Part shown: positions 26,061 to 35,713 of the stretch, in pieces
Position numbering within the stretch: position 1 is the stretch's first letter
Layout: each line of letters begins with the position of its first letter
Source of the DNA: Bacteroidales bacterium
Lineage (GTDB): Bacteria; Bacteroidota; Bacteroidia; Bacteroidales; UBA932
Reading direction: 5' to 3'
DNA: 64,000 nucleotides
Assembly: GCA_011620605.1 (NCBI GenBank)
Contig: WOYW01000016.1
Coordinates: 434,001-498,000 of the forward strand
Notes under the pieces: model-generated
What the model saw: only the letters and a program-made list of their open reading frames with translations
What the model was told of the DNA's origin: nothing
The model's database searches: none
Made by a program: the position numbers and the translations under genes

Positions 26061-26119
26061 ATTGACCGGAGAGAACAAAAAAAAGTGTTCTTTGACATAT
26101 TGAAAATGGAAATTATGAA

Positions 26120-26127
26120 TATCTTTG
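26120..26127 (+). promoter_or_regulatory. -7 box of the MNT/HEPN operon
   Basis: TATCTTTG lies 26 nt before ATG 26154 and has TTG 17 bp further upstream. It favours the short MNT start at 26154 over the ones at 26115 or 26028. Confidence 0.45.
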
Positions 26128-26153
26128 TGGATGATAATGTAAAAGATAGCATT

Positions 26154-26468
26154 ATGAGACGACCGGAAATAGTACAACAAATAAAAAATACGCTTAGGCA
26201 GATAAACCCTGACGCTAAAGCCATACTATACGGCAGCGAAGCGCGCGGGGATGCTCGTCGTGATAGCGATATTGATTTGCTGATATTGGTGGACAAATAT
26301 AAAATATCGGTAGAAGAAGAAAAAGAAATTATCGGTCGGTTAAGCGATTTGTCATTGGAAACAGGCGTTATAATAAGCTCCATCATTCTTCCTAAGACGA
26401 AATGGGAAAATCGCCCGTTCAAAACACCTTTTTATCTGAACGTAATGAACGAAGGAATTGTGTTATGA
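26154..26468 (+). CDS. MNT-type nucleotidyltransferase antitoxin
   Basis: 104 residues from MRRPEIVQQIKN. The nucleotidyltransferase motif YGSEARGDARRDSDIDLLIL is complete (GS...R...DxD). In MNT/HEPN systems this protein neutralises the partner, by adding AMP to a tyrosine of the HEPN toxin. It overlaps the HEPN gene by ATGA (4 bp), typical for such pairs. Longer in-frame starts exist upstream, but the -7 box supports this one. Confidence 0.87.
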   Translation: MRRPEIVQQIKNTLRQINPDAKAILYGSEARGDARRDSDIDLLILVDKYKISVEEEKEIIGRLSDLSLETGVIISSIILPKTKWENRPFKTPFYLNVMNEGIVL

Positions 26469-26869
26469 GAGAAGAGCTAACGGAGGAAATTAAAACCGCA
26501 CTTGTGGCGTACCGCTTGGAACGGGCAAAAGACACTGTACAGGAAGCAGTGGATATGCTCGAAAAAGATCATTACAATGCAGCTGTAAACCGCTTATATT
26601 ATGCCTGTTATTATGCAGTATCTGCATTACTTGTAAAAAATAACATTCAGGCGCATACACATTCCGGTGTAAAGCAAATGTTTGGAATGAGCTTTATTAT
26701 AAACGGTAAACTTCCACGAACTTATAACATAACTTATACGGAGCTTTTTGACAAGCGACACAGCGGCGATTATGATGACTTTTTATCTTTCGACCGGGAA
26801 ACGGTAGAAAGACTACTTCCCGAAACACAATTATTCATTGAAGCTATTGAAAAAATAATCCTGCAATAA
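26465..26869 (+). CDS. HEPN-domain toxin
   Basis: 134 residues starting at MREELTEEIKTAL. Alpha-helical, with AAVNRLYYACYYAVSALLV, the signature region of HEPN proteins, and the motif RHSGDYDDF (Arg-X3-Asp-Tyr form) towards the C-terminus. HEPN proteins of this type are RNases or are themselves regulated by AMPylation. Paired with the MNT gene it is a type VII-like toxin-antitoxin module. A longer upstream start would lie entirely inside the MNT gene. Confidence 0.85.
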   Translation: MREELTEEIKTALVAYRLERAKDTVQEAVDMLEKDHYNAAVNRLYYACYYAVSALLVKNNIQAHTHSGVKQMFGMSFIINGKLPRTYNITYTELFDKRHSGDYDDFLSFDRETVERLLPETQLFIEAIEKIILQ

Positions 26870-26919
26870 CTCCCTACTCATATTGAATTCTGAGTTTTTC
26901 AATATAATGTACCTAAAAG

Positions 26920-27012
26920 TCCTGTCGCTCCGTCATTATCAGCTCGACGGTGCGAGCGTCCGGCATATTGCCCGGCAACTCTTTATAATAGATGGGCATA
27001 CTTGTTGAGCAA
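26920..27012 (-). mobile_element. Transposase remnant, copy 2 of a direct repeat
   Basis: On the minus strand MPIYYKELPGNMPDARTVEL then IMTERQDF and a stop resembles an IS4/IS1634-type DDE transposase fragment. Its first part repeats the sequence at 24282-24320 in the same orientation. It lies 50 nt after the HEPN stop and marks the right edge of the accessory island. Confidence 0.6.
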
Positions 27013-27028
27013 GGCCGGGTTGCGGTAA

Positions 27029-27343
27029 TTATTTTTTAAGTTTTACGACCAGGAAACGGAAGATTTCGCTGTCTTTGTTGAAAGGCCGGTGCGGAATGTC
27101 TTTAGGACTGTCTATCAGCATGTCCTTGACCACTTTTTGGGTTTCATCTCCAATTTCAATATATCCTTCGCCTTCCAGGATGTAGAAAAAAACATCAATG
27201 GGAGTCGTATGCAATTTCAGTCCTTCGCCTTTACCCAGTGCAATATGGACTACCTGTACGGCATCTGTATTGAAGATAATTCGGGCATCCACGCCGTGCG
27301 GGTTTTGAGAAGTTTCAAAATCTTTGTAAGAAGAGATTTTCAT
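27029..27343 (-). CDS. Cupin-domain protein
   Basis: 104 residues, one cupin domain: ALGKGEGLKLHTTPIDVFFY with a His, VFFYILEGEGYIEIGDE, VVKDMLIDSPKDIPH with a His, then a beta strand. The substrate or metal role is not known. A -7 box TATCTTTG on the minus strand lies about 20 nt upstream of the start. The divergent membrane gene starts 51 bp away. Confidence 0.85.
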   Translation of the reverse strand: MKISSYKDFETSQNPHGVDARIIFNTDAVQVVHIALGKGEGLKLHTTPIDVFFYILEGEGYIEIGDETQKVVKDMLIDSPKDIPHRPFNKDSEIFRFLVVKLKK

Positions 27344-27394
27344 AAGTCATAGTCTTGTTTGTACAAAGATAAAAATAAAGATTTTTAGCGAACT

Positions 27395-28012
27395 GTGAAT
27401 AACATGTTGAAAAAATTCAGTAGATTTGCTTTCGTTCAGAAATCCTTTCTTATGAGCATTCCGGATAAACGTCTTGTTTATGTCACGTTATTGGGAGGAC
27501 TGCTGGGAATTTCCGGCGGTCTGCTTTTATTATTGGCATCCCCGACATTACAGGTCATTTTGCTCTCCATCATGTTCATTGTGGGAGGGGAAGCCTGTTT
27601 CATCGTGTGGGGTATTGACAAAGCGAATGGTTGTGAAACCGGCCGGAGACCGATAAAGATCCTGTTTTACCTGGGCCTGGTTGCCGTACTGGCAGCAGTG
27701 GCTATCCTTTTTTTTCGGCAATATCTGGAAATGTATGTAAATCAGATACTTGCATTTGGTCTGATCATGTGTCTTATACTGCAATGGTACAACATCGGAA
27801 AGATCTATTTTACAACAAAAAAAGTGTTTGCCCTTGTTTTGCTGATCCTGTCCATTGCACTACTGGTCTTGGCTATACCGTTTGCCGTGTACGCTCCGTT
27901 TTTCTTTGAAACCCGTTCCCTGTTGCTGGCCTTATTGTGTTTTGCTTATGCATTGTTGGTTTTTCTGAGTTTCTCCATGACGTTGAAAGTAGTCAACACG
28001 TATTCAAAATAA
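27395..28012 (+). CDS. Multi-helix membrane protein, unknown
   Basis: 205 residues with about six membrane helices (LLGGLLGISGGLLLLLASP, VILLSIMFIVGG, ILFYLGLVAVLAAVAILFF, ILAFGLIMCLILQWY, VFALVLLILSIALLVLAI, LLLALLCFAYALLVFLSF). It vaguely resembles DUF308/HdeD-type membrane proteins but I cannot assign it. It precedes the RND operon by 78 bp on the same strand; a shared role is not shown. Confidence 0.65.
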   Translation: MNNMLKKFSRFAFVQKSFLMSIPDKRLVYVTLLGGLLGISGGLLLLLASPTLQVILLSIMFIVGGEACFIVWGIDKANGCETGRRPIKILFYLGLVAVLAAVAILFFRQYLEMYVNQILAFGLIMCLILQWYNIGKIYFTTKKVFALVLLILSIALLVLAIPFAVYAPFFFETRSLLLALLCFAYALLVFLSFSMTLKVVNTYSK

Positions 28013-28090
28013 TCCCAATATTTATTAAACCATTTCCGTTGATTGAAGTCTAATTTCCAATCAACTTTTTTCTTTTTTAACAGGAAAGTT

Positions 28091-29194
28091 ATGTCAAAAC
28101 GTACCAGATGGATTGTAGGCGCCCTGACTTTATTGGTGCTGGGCTTTATTATATTTTTCCCTTCACTCAAAAGAATATTGAGTGGAGAAAACGCGGGGCC
28201 TGTTCCCGGACAGCGTTCGGGACAACAGGTACTATCTGTAAATGCAGAAGTACTCAAACCCTATGTCATGTCCGACCACACCGTGACTACTGGAGATATT
28301 CTTCCGGCCGAAGAAGTGAACCTGACCTTTGAAACTTCCGGGAAAGTGGTGGCCATTTATTTTACAGAAGGAGCTTATGTTAACAAAGGCACTGTTCTGG
28401 CAAAGATCAACGATGCCCCTCTTCAGGCACAACTGAAAAAACTGGAAACCCAGGTGAAACTGGCACAGGACAGGGTATACCGCCAGCAAACCTTACTGGA
28501 AAGGGATGCCGTCAGCCAGGAAGCCTACCAGGCCGTATTGACCGAGTACAATAAACTGCAGGCCGACATTGAACTGGTGAAAGCTCAGATAGCACAAACC
28601 GAATTACGTGCTCCTTTTGACGGTGTGATAGGGCTCCGGCAACTTAGTGAAGGTGCTTTTGCCTCTCCCGGCACACAAATAGCCACATTGGCGAAAGTCT
28701 CGGACCTGAAGATCGAATTTTCCGTCCCCGAAACTTATTCACGCGACATTCACAAAGGAACGCCCATTGAATTCACACTGACAGATGACCAGGGGCGCGA
28801 CAAAACTTACCAGGCCAACGTGTACGCCGTTGAATCGGGCATCAATCGTGCCACGCGGACTTTAACGGTGCGGGCATTGTATCACAACCCCGGTGACCAA
28901 CTCATTCCGGGAAGGTACGTCTCGGTAAAGATCATGAAAGACGAGATCCCCAATGCCATTTCCGTTCCATCGGAGGCTATCATCCCCGAAATGGGGAAAA
29001 ACCTGGTTTACATATACAAAAACGGAAAAGTACAGCCGGTGACTATGGATGCGGGAATACGCACAGCAAACAGGGTACAGGCTCTTAGCGGCGTGAAGGA
29101 GGGGGACACCCTTATTATATCGGGAGTCATGCAATTGCGCAGCGGGTTGGATGTGATCATTGACAGGATCGTGGAAAGAGAGGACGCTTTATGA
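28091..29194 (+). CDS. RND efflux periplasmic adaptor
   Basis: 367 residues from MSKRTRWIVGALTLLVLGF. Membrane anchor, then the lipoyl halves (GKVVAIYFTEGAYVNKGTV and ELRAPFDGVIGLRQLSEGAF), a coiled-coil hairpin between them, and a beta-barrel and membrane-proximal domain. It joins the inner-membrane pump to the TolC channel. The first gene of a three-gene operon; its stop overlaps the pump start by 4 bp. An in-frame start 48 nt earlier is less likely because the anchor would not be N-terminal. Confidence 0.95.
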   Translation: MSKRTRWIVGALTLLVLGFIIFFPSLKRILSGENAGPVPGQRSGQQVLSVNAEVLKPYVMSDHTVTTGDILPAEEVNLTFETSGKVVAIYFTEGAYVNKGTVLAKINDAPLQAQLKKLETQVKLAQDRVYRQQTLLERDAVSQEAYQAVLTEYNKLQADIELVKAQIAQTELRAPFDGVIGLRQLSEGAFASPGTQIATLAKVSDLKIEFSVPETYSRDIHKGTPIEFTLTDDQGRDKTYQANVYAVESGINRATRTLTVRALYHNPGDQLIPGRYVSVKIMKDEIPNAISVPSEAIIPEMGKNLVYIYKNGKVQPVTMDAGIRTANRVQALSGVKEGDTLIISGVMQLRSGLDVIIDRIVEREDAL

Positions 29195-32100
29195 ACATTT
29201 CCGAGTTAAGTATTAAGAGACCCGTTCTGGCAACAGTTGTGGTTCTGGTGATCACTCTGTTCGGTCTGATAGGGTTTACATTTTTGGGAACCCGGGAATT
29301 TCCCAGCGTGGACCGCCCCATCATTACCGTCAATGTGAGTTATCCGGGAGCCAATGCCGATGTGATCATGAACCAGATCACCGAACCCCTGGAACAAAAC
29401 ATCAATGGCATTCCCGGGATCCGTTCCCTAAGCAGTGTCAGCAGCCAGGGAAGTTCGCGCATTACCATAGAATTTGAATTGAGCGTAGACCTGGAAACAG
29501 CCGCAAACGATGTACGGGACAAAGTTTCCCGGGCACAGCGTTTTTTGCCACGTGACTGTGACCCGCCAACCGTGTCCAAAGCAGATGCCGATGCCACGCC
29601 CATCATGCAGATAGGGGTTCGCAGCGACAAGCGGTCCCTGATGGAAGTAAGCAATATAGCCGAATTGACAGTAAAAGAACAATTGCAGACCATCCAGGAT
29701 GTAAGCGGCGTGTCTATCTGGGGAGAAAAACGTTATTCCATGCGCCTGTGGCTGGATCCGGTAAAAATGGCCGGTTACGGGGTAACTCCCATGGATGTTA
29801 AAAATGCAGTGGACCGGGAAAATGTAGAATTGCCCTCCGGAAGGGTGGAAGGGGATAAAATTGAGCTGTCCATCCGCACCCTGGGGCTGATGACAACTCC
29901 GTACGAATTTAACAACCTGATCATCAAACAGGACCGTGGCCGTATTGTGCGTTTTCAGGATGTGGGAAGGGCCGAGTTGGGGCCTGAGGACACCCGGAGC
30001 GCCTTGCGTAAGGATGGGGTGCCCATGGTGGTGGTGGTGATAATACCGCAGCCCGGAGCCAACCACATAATGATAGCCGATGAGGCGATTGACCGTGTGG
30101 AACAAATGAAGAAAGACCTTCCGGAAGATGTTTCCGTAGAGGTTATGTACGACAACACCGAATACATTCGGGCTTCAATTAAGGAAGTACGCAATACCAT
30201 CTTCATTGCCTTTTTCCTGGTCGTATTCATCATTTTCGTTTTCCTCAGGGACTGGAGGGTTACACTGGTACCTGTAGTGGTCATTCCCGTTTCTTTGGTT
30301 GGGGCGTTTTTTGTCATGTATCTGGCTGGTTTTTCCATAAACGTACTTTCCATGCTGGCCGTTGTTCTGTCCGTTGGGCTTGTGGTAGATGATGCCATAG
30401 TGGTTACAGAGAACATATATATTCGCATTGAACGGGGCATTTCACCCCGGAAAGCTGGTATTGAAGGGTCCAGGGAAATTTTCTTTGCCGTGATTTCCAC
30501 TACCATAACCCTGATAGCCGTATTCCTGCCCATCATATTTATGGAGGGTATGACAGGCCGTCTGTTCCAGGAATTCAGCATAGTGATAGCTGGTGCCGTG
30601 GCCTTTTCTTCACTGGTGGCCCTGACCTTTACCCCCATGCTGGCCACCAAGATCCTCAAGAAAAGGGATAAAAAAAGCTGGCTGTATGCAAAAACGGAAC
30701 CTTTCTTCAGTGGTATGATCAGCGGGTATACGCGTTGGCTTAAGTCTTTTTTGAATGTAAAATGGATAGCCATTCCGGTGGTGCTTGTCCTGCTGGGTAT
30801 CATTGCATGGTTCTGGATGACCATTCCTTCCGAGTTGTCTCCCCTGGAAGACCGTTCGCAGCTTACCGTGCGTGTTACCGGCCAGGAGGGAAGCACGTTT
30901 GAGTATATCCGTGATTTTACGGATCATATTGCCGATATTTCCGATTCCGTGGCGTATGAAAACCGGGCGCTGGTTTCCCGATCCTGGACAGGGGGTGGTT
31001 TCATAAACGTGTTACTTCCCGATATCAAGGAACGTGAGCGAAGCCAGATGGAAATTGCCGAGGCCATGACGCAACGCATCATGAGCGAGACGCAGGCGCG
31101 TGTTTTTGTGCAGCAGACATCCACCTTTGGAGGCCGGCGCGGAGGCATGCCCGTACAATACGTTTTGCAGGCGCCCACCATTGAGAAATTGCAGGAGGTG
31201 ATCCCCCGGTTTATGGAACAGGTGGATCGAAGCCCTGTCCTGAGGATGGCCGATGTGAACCTGAAATTCACCAAACCCGAAACACGGATCGTCATTGACC
31301 GTGACAAAGCCAATACCATGGGAGTTACCACCCGGAATATCGCACAGACCCTGCAATATGCCCTGAGCGGGCAGCGGATGGGGTATTTTTACATGAACGG
31401 GAAACAATACCAGATATTGGGAGAAATCAACCGCCAGCAACGCAATACGCCTGCCGATCTGAAATCAATATTCATTCGCAACGATAAGGGAGAAATGATC
31501 CAGCTGGACAACCTGGTTACCCTGTATGAGGACGTAGCCCCGCCACAATTGTACCGTTACAACCGGTTTGTCTCGGCCACCATTTCTTCCGGATTAAACC
31601 AGGGATATACCATAGGCGACGGGCTGGAAGAAATGGATAAAATTGCTGCCGGAGTGCTGGACGACAGTTTCCGGACAGCCCTGGCCGGGGAATCCAAAGA
31701 GTTCCGGGAGAGCGCCTCAAGCCTTGTTTTTGCTATGGTATTGGCCCTCGTGCTGATCTTTTTGGTGTTATCGGCCCAGTTCGAAAGTTTCAAAGACCCG
31801 CTAATTATCATGTTTACAGTGCCATTGGCTTTAGCCGGAGGACTGGCCCTGATGAGATGGACAGGTCAGACCATGAACATTTTCAGCCAGATAGGATTAA
31901 TCATGCTTATTGGCCTGGTAGCCAAAAACGGGATTCTGATAGTGGAATTTGCCAATCAGAAACAGGCTGCCGGCATGATGAAAATGGAATCTATAACGGC
32001 TGCGGCAGCACAACGGTTACGTCCTGTACTGATGACGAGTATATCCACCATACTGGGACTCTTACCACTGGTCTTTGCCTCCGGGGAAGGAGCCAACGGC

Positions 32101-32235
32101 CGGATCGCCATGGGTGTTGCCGTAGTGGGCGGGTTGGTCTTCTCTACACTTATGACTTTATTCATTGTCCCGGCCATGTATGGTTTTATTGCGACAGACA
32201 GAAGTAAAAAGAACAACCAGGAGGATCTCCAATGA
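29191..32235 (+). CDS. RND (AcrB/HAE1-like) efflux pump
   Basis: 1014 residues, full length, in the inner membrane. Twelve helices in two repeats; the motif around SVGLVVDDAIVVTENIYIRI carries the proton-relay Asp pair. The N-terminal start MNISELSIKRPVLATVVV, the block GLVAKNGILIVEFANQ and the porter loops are standard for AcrB-type pumps. It exports drugs or other hydrophobic compounds driven by protons. Overlaps both neighbours by 4 bp. Confidence 0.96.
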   Translation: MNISELSIKRPVLATVVVLVITLFGLIGFTFLGTREFPSVDRPIITVNVSYPGANADVIMNQITEPLEQNINGIPGIRSLSSVSSQGSSRITIEFELSVDLETAANDVRDKVSRAQRFLPRDCDPPTVSKADADATPIMQIGVRSDKRSLMEVSNIAELTVKEQLQTIQDVSGVSIWGEKRYSMRLWLDPVKMAGYGVTPMDVKNAVDRENVELPSGRVEGDKIELSIRTLGLMTTPYEFNNLIIKQDRGRIVRFQDVGRAELGPEDTRSALRKDGVPMVVVVIIPQPGANHIMIADEAIDRVEQMKKDLPEDVSVEVMYDNTEYIRASIKEVRNTIFIAFFLVVFIIFVFLRDWRVTLVPVVVIPVSLVGAFFVMYLAGFSINVLSMLAVVLSVGLVVDDAIVVTENIYIRIERGISPRKAGIEGSREIFFAVISTTITLIAVFLPIIFMEGMTGRLFQEFSIVIAGAVAFSSLVALTFTPMLATKILKKRDKKSWLYAKTEPFFSGMISGYTRWLKSFLNVKWIAIPVVLVLLGIIAWFWMTIPSELSPLEDRSQLTVRVTGQEGSTFEYIRDFTDHIADISDSVAYENRALVSRSWTGGGFINVLLPDIKERERSQMEIAEAMTQRIMSETQARVFVQQTSTFGGRRGGMPVQYVLQAPTIEKLQEVIPRFMEQVDRSPVLRMADVNLKFTKPETRIVIDRDKANTMGVTTRNIAQTLQYALSGQRMGYFYMNGKQYQILGEINRQQRNTPADLKSIFIRNDKGEMIQLDNLVTLYEDVAPPQLYRYNRFVSATISSGLNQGYTIGDGLEEMDKIAAGVLDDSFRTALAGESKEFRESASSLVFAMVLALVLIFLVLSAQFESFKDPLIIMFTVPLALAGGLALMRWTGQTMNIFSQIGLIMLIGLVAKNGILIVEFANQKQAAGMMKMESITAAAAQRLRPVLMTSISTILGLLPLVFASGEGANGRIAMGVAVVGGLVFSTLMTLFIVPAMYGFIATDRSKKNNQEDLQ

Positions 32236-33605
32236 AAAGATATATACATAAGTTCATGATTGTTAGGCTCATGATAGTCCTGGCCGTGGCGGTTCCCGGA
32301 ACTGCCATCGCGGCCATGGGCCTGCAGGATCCCCCGGGGAAGGGGCTTTCTTATCCTGTCACGCTGGAAGCCTGCATTGAGACAGGATTACAGAATAATT
32401 TTTCGGTCCGGATCATGCGAAATCTGGAACAGCAGGCGGCAAACAATGCCACCCGCGGGAATGCCGGCCAGCTGCCTACCGTCAACCTGAACGCTTCCTA
32501 CGGAGGCAATTATTATCAAAACAATTACCTGTACCCGGACGGGGAACGCAGCACTGCTTCCTCGCTCAACACCAACCTGCAGGCTGGTGTAGATGTGAAC
32601 TGGACGCTTTTTGACGGGTTCGGCATACAGGCAAATTATCAAAAACTTCAGGAGCTCAGGATACAGGGAGAGCTGGACATGCGGCTGATACTGGAAGATT
32701 TTGTGGCTTCGGTGGCCTCTGAATATTATTACCTGATCCGGCAACAGATACGTCAGGATAATTTGCGTCAAAGCGTTGCCCTGTCCAGGGAACGGTTGCG
32801 AATAGTACAGGAAAGTTACCAGATAGGGGCTTCTTCCGGGCTGGACTACCAGCAGGCCCAGGTAGACTATAACGCCGACACTTCCGATTACCTGGCACAG
32901 GTGGAACTGGTCAGTAAATCCATCATAAACCTGAACAAGCTGATGGCCCTGGAGGATATTGAACGCAAGACCATACCCGCAGATACCTCCATTGCATTGA
33001 ATTGTGACCTGGATAAAGCGCAATTGTGGCAAAACACACTGAAAAACAACACCTCATTGCTGCAAACCTTAAGTGACCAGACAATATCAGAACTGGATTA
33101 CAAAAAGGCCAGAAGCAGGAATTACCCCTACCTGAGGCTAAATGCAGGTTACGGTTACCGGAATTACTGGTATGGGAACGGCACCTATGACCGGAACAAC
33201 CAGTTTGGCCCCACATTTGGAGCATCTATGGGAATTGCCCTGTACGATGCCGGAAACCGTCGAAGGGAACAGGCCAATGCACGGCTTAGTATAGATAACA
33301 GCAGGTTGCGCTTGGAACAAATAGAAAATACACTGCAGGCCGACCTGGCCAGTCTGTGGATGGCATATGATAATAACTTGCAGTTATGGGAGATTGAAAA
33401 GAGCAATTTGAAAGTGGCCCGGAGCAATTTTGAAATTGCCATGGAACGTTACCGGTTGCGTGAGCTCTCCGGCATAGAGTTGCGGGAAGCACAATTGAGC
33501 CTGCTCAAATCGGAAGAACGCCTGTCCACCGTTGAGTACAACATAAAGATCTGTGAAATATCATTGCTTTTACTTAGTGGAGACATTCTTACCTGCGAAT
33601 TGTAA
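32232..33605 (+). CDS. TolC-family outer-membrane channel
   Basis: 457 residues with an N-terminal signal segment (MIVRLMIVLAVAVPGTAIA). The repeated helix-strand pattern of OEP proteins is visible: YPVTLEACIETGLQNN, the strand segment LPTVNLNASYGGNYYQNN, then a second repeat ending near LRLNAGYGYRNYWYGNGTYD. It forms the outer-membrane exit of the RND pump. Overlaps the pump gene by 4 bp and is followed 5 bp later by the M3 peptidase gene. Confidence 0.95.
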   Translation: MKRYIHKFMIVRLMIVLAVAVPGTAIAAMGLQDPPGKGLSYPVTLEACIETGLQNNFSVRIMRNLEQQAANNATRGNAGQLPTVNLNASYGGNYYQNNYLYPDGERSTASSLNTNLQAGVDVNWTLFDGFGIQANYQKLQELRIQGELDMRLILEDFVASVASEYYYLIRQQIRQDNLRQSVALSRERLRIVQESYQIGASSGLDYQQAQVDYNADTSDYLAQVELVSKSIINLNKLMALEDIERKTIPADTSIALNCDLDKAQLWQNTLKNNTSLLQTLSDQTISELDYKKARSRNYPYLRLNAGYGYRNYWYGNGTYDRNNQFGPTFGASMGIALYDAGNRRREQANARLSIDNSRLRLEQIENTLQADLASLWMAYDNNLQLWEIEKSNLKVARSNFEIAMERYRLRELSGIELREAQLSLLKSEERLSTVEYNIKICEISLLLLSGDILTCEL

Positions 33606-33610
33606 TTTAT

Positions 33611-35713
33611 ATGAAAAATCTATTAAAGATATCTTTTATATTACTGTTGACTTTCTGCACCATGACAAAAAACAATCCTTTACTTCAAATATCCGATACT
33701 ATTTACCAGGCTCCTCCTTTTGACCGTATAGAACTTAAGGATTACAAACCGGCCTTGATCCGGGCCATTGATATTGCCAAAAACCGGGTAGATTCCATAA
33801 CGGCAAACCCTGAGCCGCCCACTTTTACCAATACAATAGAAGCCCTGGAATATGCCGGAGAAGAGGTTTCCAGGGTGGCCATGATCTTTTACAACCTGAA
33901 CGAAGCGCATACTTCCGATAAAATGCAGCAGCTGGCACAGGAGCTGTCTCCGATGTATACGGAATACCAATTGTATGTATCCCTGAATCCAGCTTTGTTT
34001 GAACGGGTAAAAGAAGTGTACAGGGACCGAACTGCCATGGAGCTGACACAGGAACAGGCCCGCTTGCTGGAAGAAACGTACAAGGGTTTTGTACGTAACG
34101 GGGCCAATCTGTCACAGGAAGACAAAAAAACATACGGAGCCATACAGGAACAACTTTCCCTGGCTTCCCTGAAATTTTCCAGCAACGTCCTGGCGGCCAC
34201 AAATACATATAGCCTTCATCTTACCCTTGAAGAAGACCTGGCTGGCCTTCCTGTGTATATGAAGGAAATGGGTAAAGAAGCCGCAGCGGCTCAGAAAAAG
34301 GACGGATGGGTCTATACGCTGGATTATCCCAGTTACGGCGGGTTTATGAAATTCAGTACCCGCAGGGACCTTCGGGAACAAATGTGGAAAGCTTATAATT
34401 CGCGTTGCCTGGATGAAAACGGGAACCAGGACCTGATCCGCGAAGTTGTTTCTTTGCGTCTGCAGTCTGCCAAACTGTTGGGATATGATAAGTATTCGGA
34501 TTATGCACTGGAACAGCGCATGGCCAAAAATCCCAAAACTGTGAACGGTTTTTTGCAGGACCTGATGGAAAAAACCCTGCCCCACGCCCGCCGGGAAGTG
34601 GCGGAAATACAGCAATATGCACGCTCTCAGGGATTTAACGGGTTGTTGATGCCCTGGGATTTTTCGTATTGGTCTGAAAAATACAGGGAAGAAAAATTTG
34701 ATCTGAGCGAGGAAATGCTGAAACCGTATTTTTCACTGGACAAGGTACAGGGAGCCGTTTTCTCGCTCGCCGGAACGTTATACGGATTGCAATTCAAACC
34801 CGCACATGAAGTCCCGGTCTATCATCCCGATGTAAAAGTCTTTGAAGTAACCGGGGAAGACGGACAGTTCATGGCCCTGCTTTATGTAGATTATTATCCG
34901 CGTGAAAGTAAACATTCCGGTGCCTGGATGACTTCCTACCGCGAACAATACAAACATAACGGGAATGAATACCGTCCGCTGGTTTCGCTTGTAACCAATT
35001 TTACCAAACCTACGGCTACAACTCCGTCCCTGCTTACGTTCAACGAAGTGACAACACTCTTTCACGAATTCGGTCACTGCCTGCACGGAATGCTGGCAGA
35101 GGGCTCCTATGCCTCACTCACCGGGACAAGCGTGGCCCGTGATTTTGTAGAACTACCTTCCCAGATACTGGAAAACTGGGCTTACGAACCTGAATTTTTG
35201 AAGACATTTGCCGTACATTACCAAACCGGTGAAGCCATACCGCAGGAAATGATAAACAAGATAGTGGCTTCCAAAAACTACCTGGCCGGGTTCGGACAGG
35301 TAAGACAATTGCAATACGGCATTCTGGACATGGCATGGCACGATTCGGACCAGGTCCCTTCCATGGACATTCCTAAATTTGAAGAAACGACACTGGGCGG
35401 ATCCATCATATTGCCTGCCATCCCGGGTACTGCATTTTCAACGGCTTTTTCCCATATTTTTGCCGGAGGGTACAGTGCCGGTTATTATTCCTACAAATGG
35501 GCCGAAGTTCTGGAAGCGGATGCTTTTGCCCTGTTTAAAGAAACCGGGATATTCAACCGTGAAACAGCCGGTAAATTCCGGGAACACATTCTTTCCCGGG
35601 GCAATATTGAAGATGCCGATGTGTTGTACCGTAAATTCCGTGGACGCGATCCCGAGCCCGATGCCTTGATGCAGAAGTTATTTCCCGGCCAGCGGAGCAC
35701 TGTTTCTCCCTAA
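33611..35713 (+). CDS. M3 family zinc metallopeptidase (Dcp/OpdA-like)
   Basis: 700 residues. Degrades short peptides, removing dipeptides from the C-terminus, probably in the periplasm. Zinc motif HEFGHCLHGM near residue 480 with a downstream Glu; the long helical N-terminal half is typical. An N-terminal Leu-rich segment with a Cys (LLLTFCTM) suggests a lipoprotein. It follows the TolC gene by 5 bp, so it may be co-transcribed with the efflux operon. A serial transporter remnant ends exactly at its stop on the other strand. Confidence 0.94.
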   Translation: MKNLLKISFILLLTFCTMTKNNPLLQISDTIYQAPPFDRIELKDYKPALIRAIDIAKNRVDSITANPEPPTFTNTIEALEYAGEEVSRVAMIFYNLNEAHTSDKMQQLAQELSPMYTEYQLYVSLNPALFERVKEVYRDRTAMELTQEQARLLEETYKGFVRNGANLSQEDKKTYGAIQEQLSLASLKFSSNVLAATNTYSLHLTLEEDLAGLPVYMKEMGKEAAAAQKKDGWVYTLDYPSYGGFMKFSTRRDLREQMWKAYNSRCLDENGNQDLIREVVSLRLQSAKLLGYDKYSDYALEQRMAKNPKTVNGFLQDLMEKTLPHARREVAEIQQYARSQGFNGLLMPWDFSYWSEKYREEKFDLSEEMLKPYFSLDKVQGAVFSLAGTLYGLQFKPAHEVPVYHPDVKVFEVTGEDGQFMALLYVDYYPRESKHSGAWMTSYREQYKHNGNEYRPLVSLVTNFTKPTATTPSLLTFNEVTTLFHEFGHCLHGMLAEGSYASLTGTSVARDFVELPSQILENWAYEPEFLKTFAVHYQTGEAIPQEMINKIVASKNYLAGFGQVRQLQYGILDMAWHDSDQVPSMDIPKFEETTLGGSIILPAIPGTAFSTAFSHIFAGGYSAGYYSYKWAEVLEADAFALFKETGIFNRETAGKFREHILSRGNIEDADVLYRKFRGRDPEPDALMQKLFPGQRSTVSP

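Noticed and set aside
25792-26061. An 89-residue frame upstream of MNT
   Set aside because: It covers the repeat-like non-coding tract and matches no family.
29955-30896. A 313-residue reading frame on the minus strand
   Set aside because: It lies fully antisense to the RND pump, with Met/Thr/Arg-rich translation and no domain; it is a shadow of the pump.
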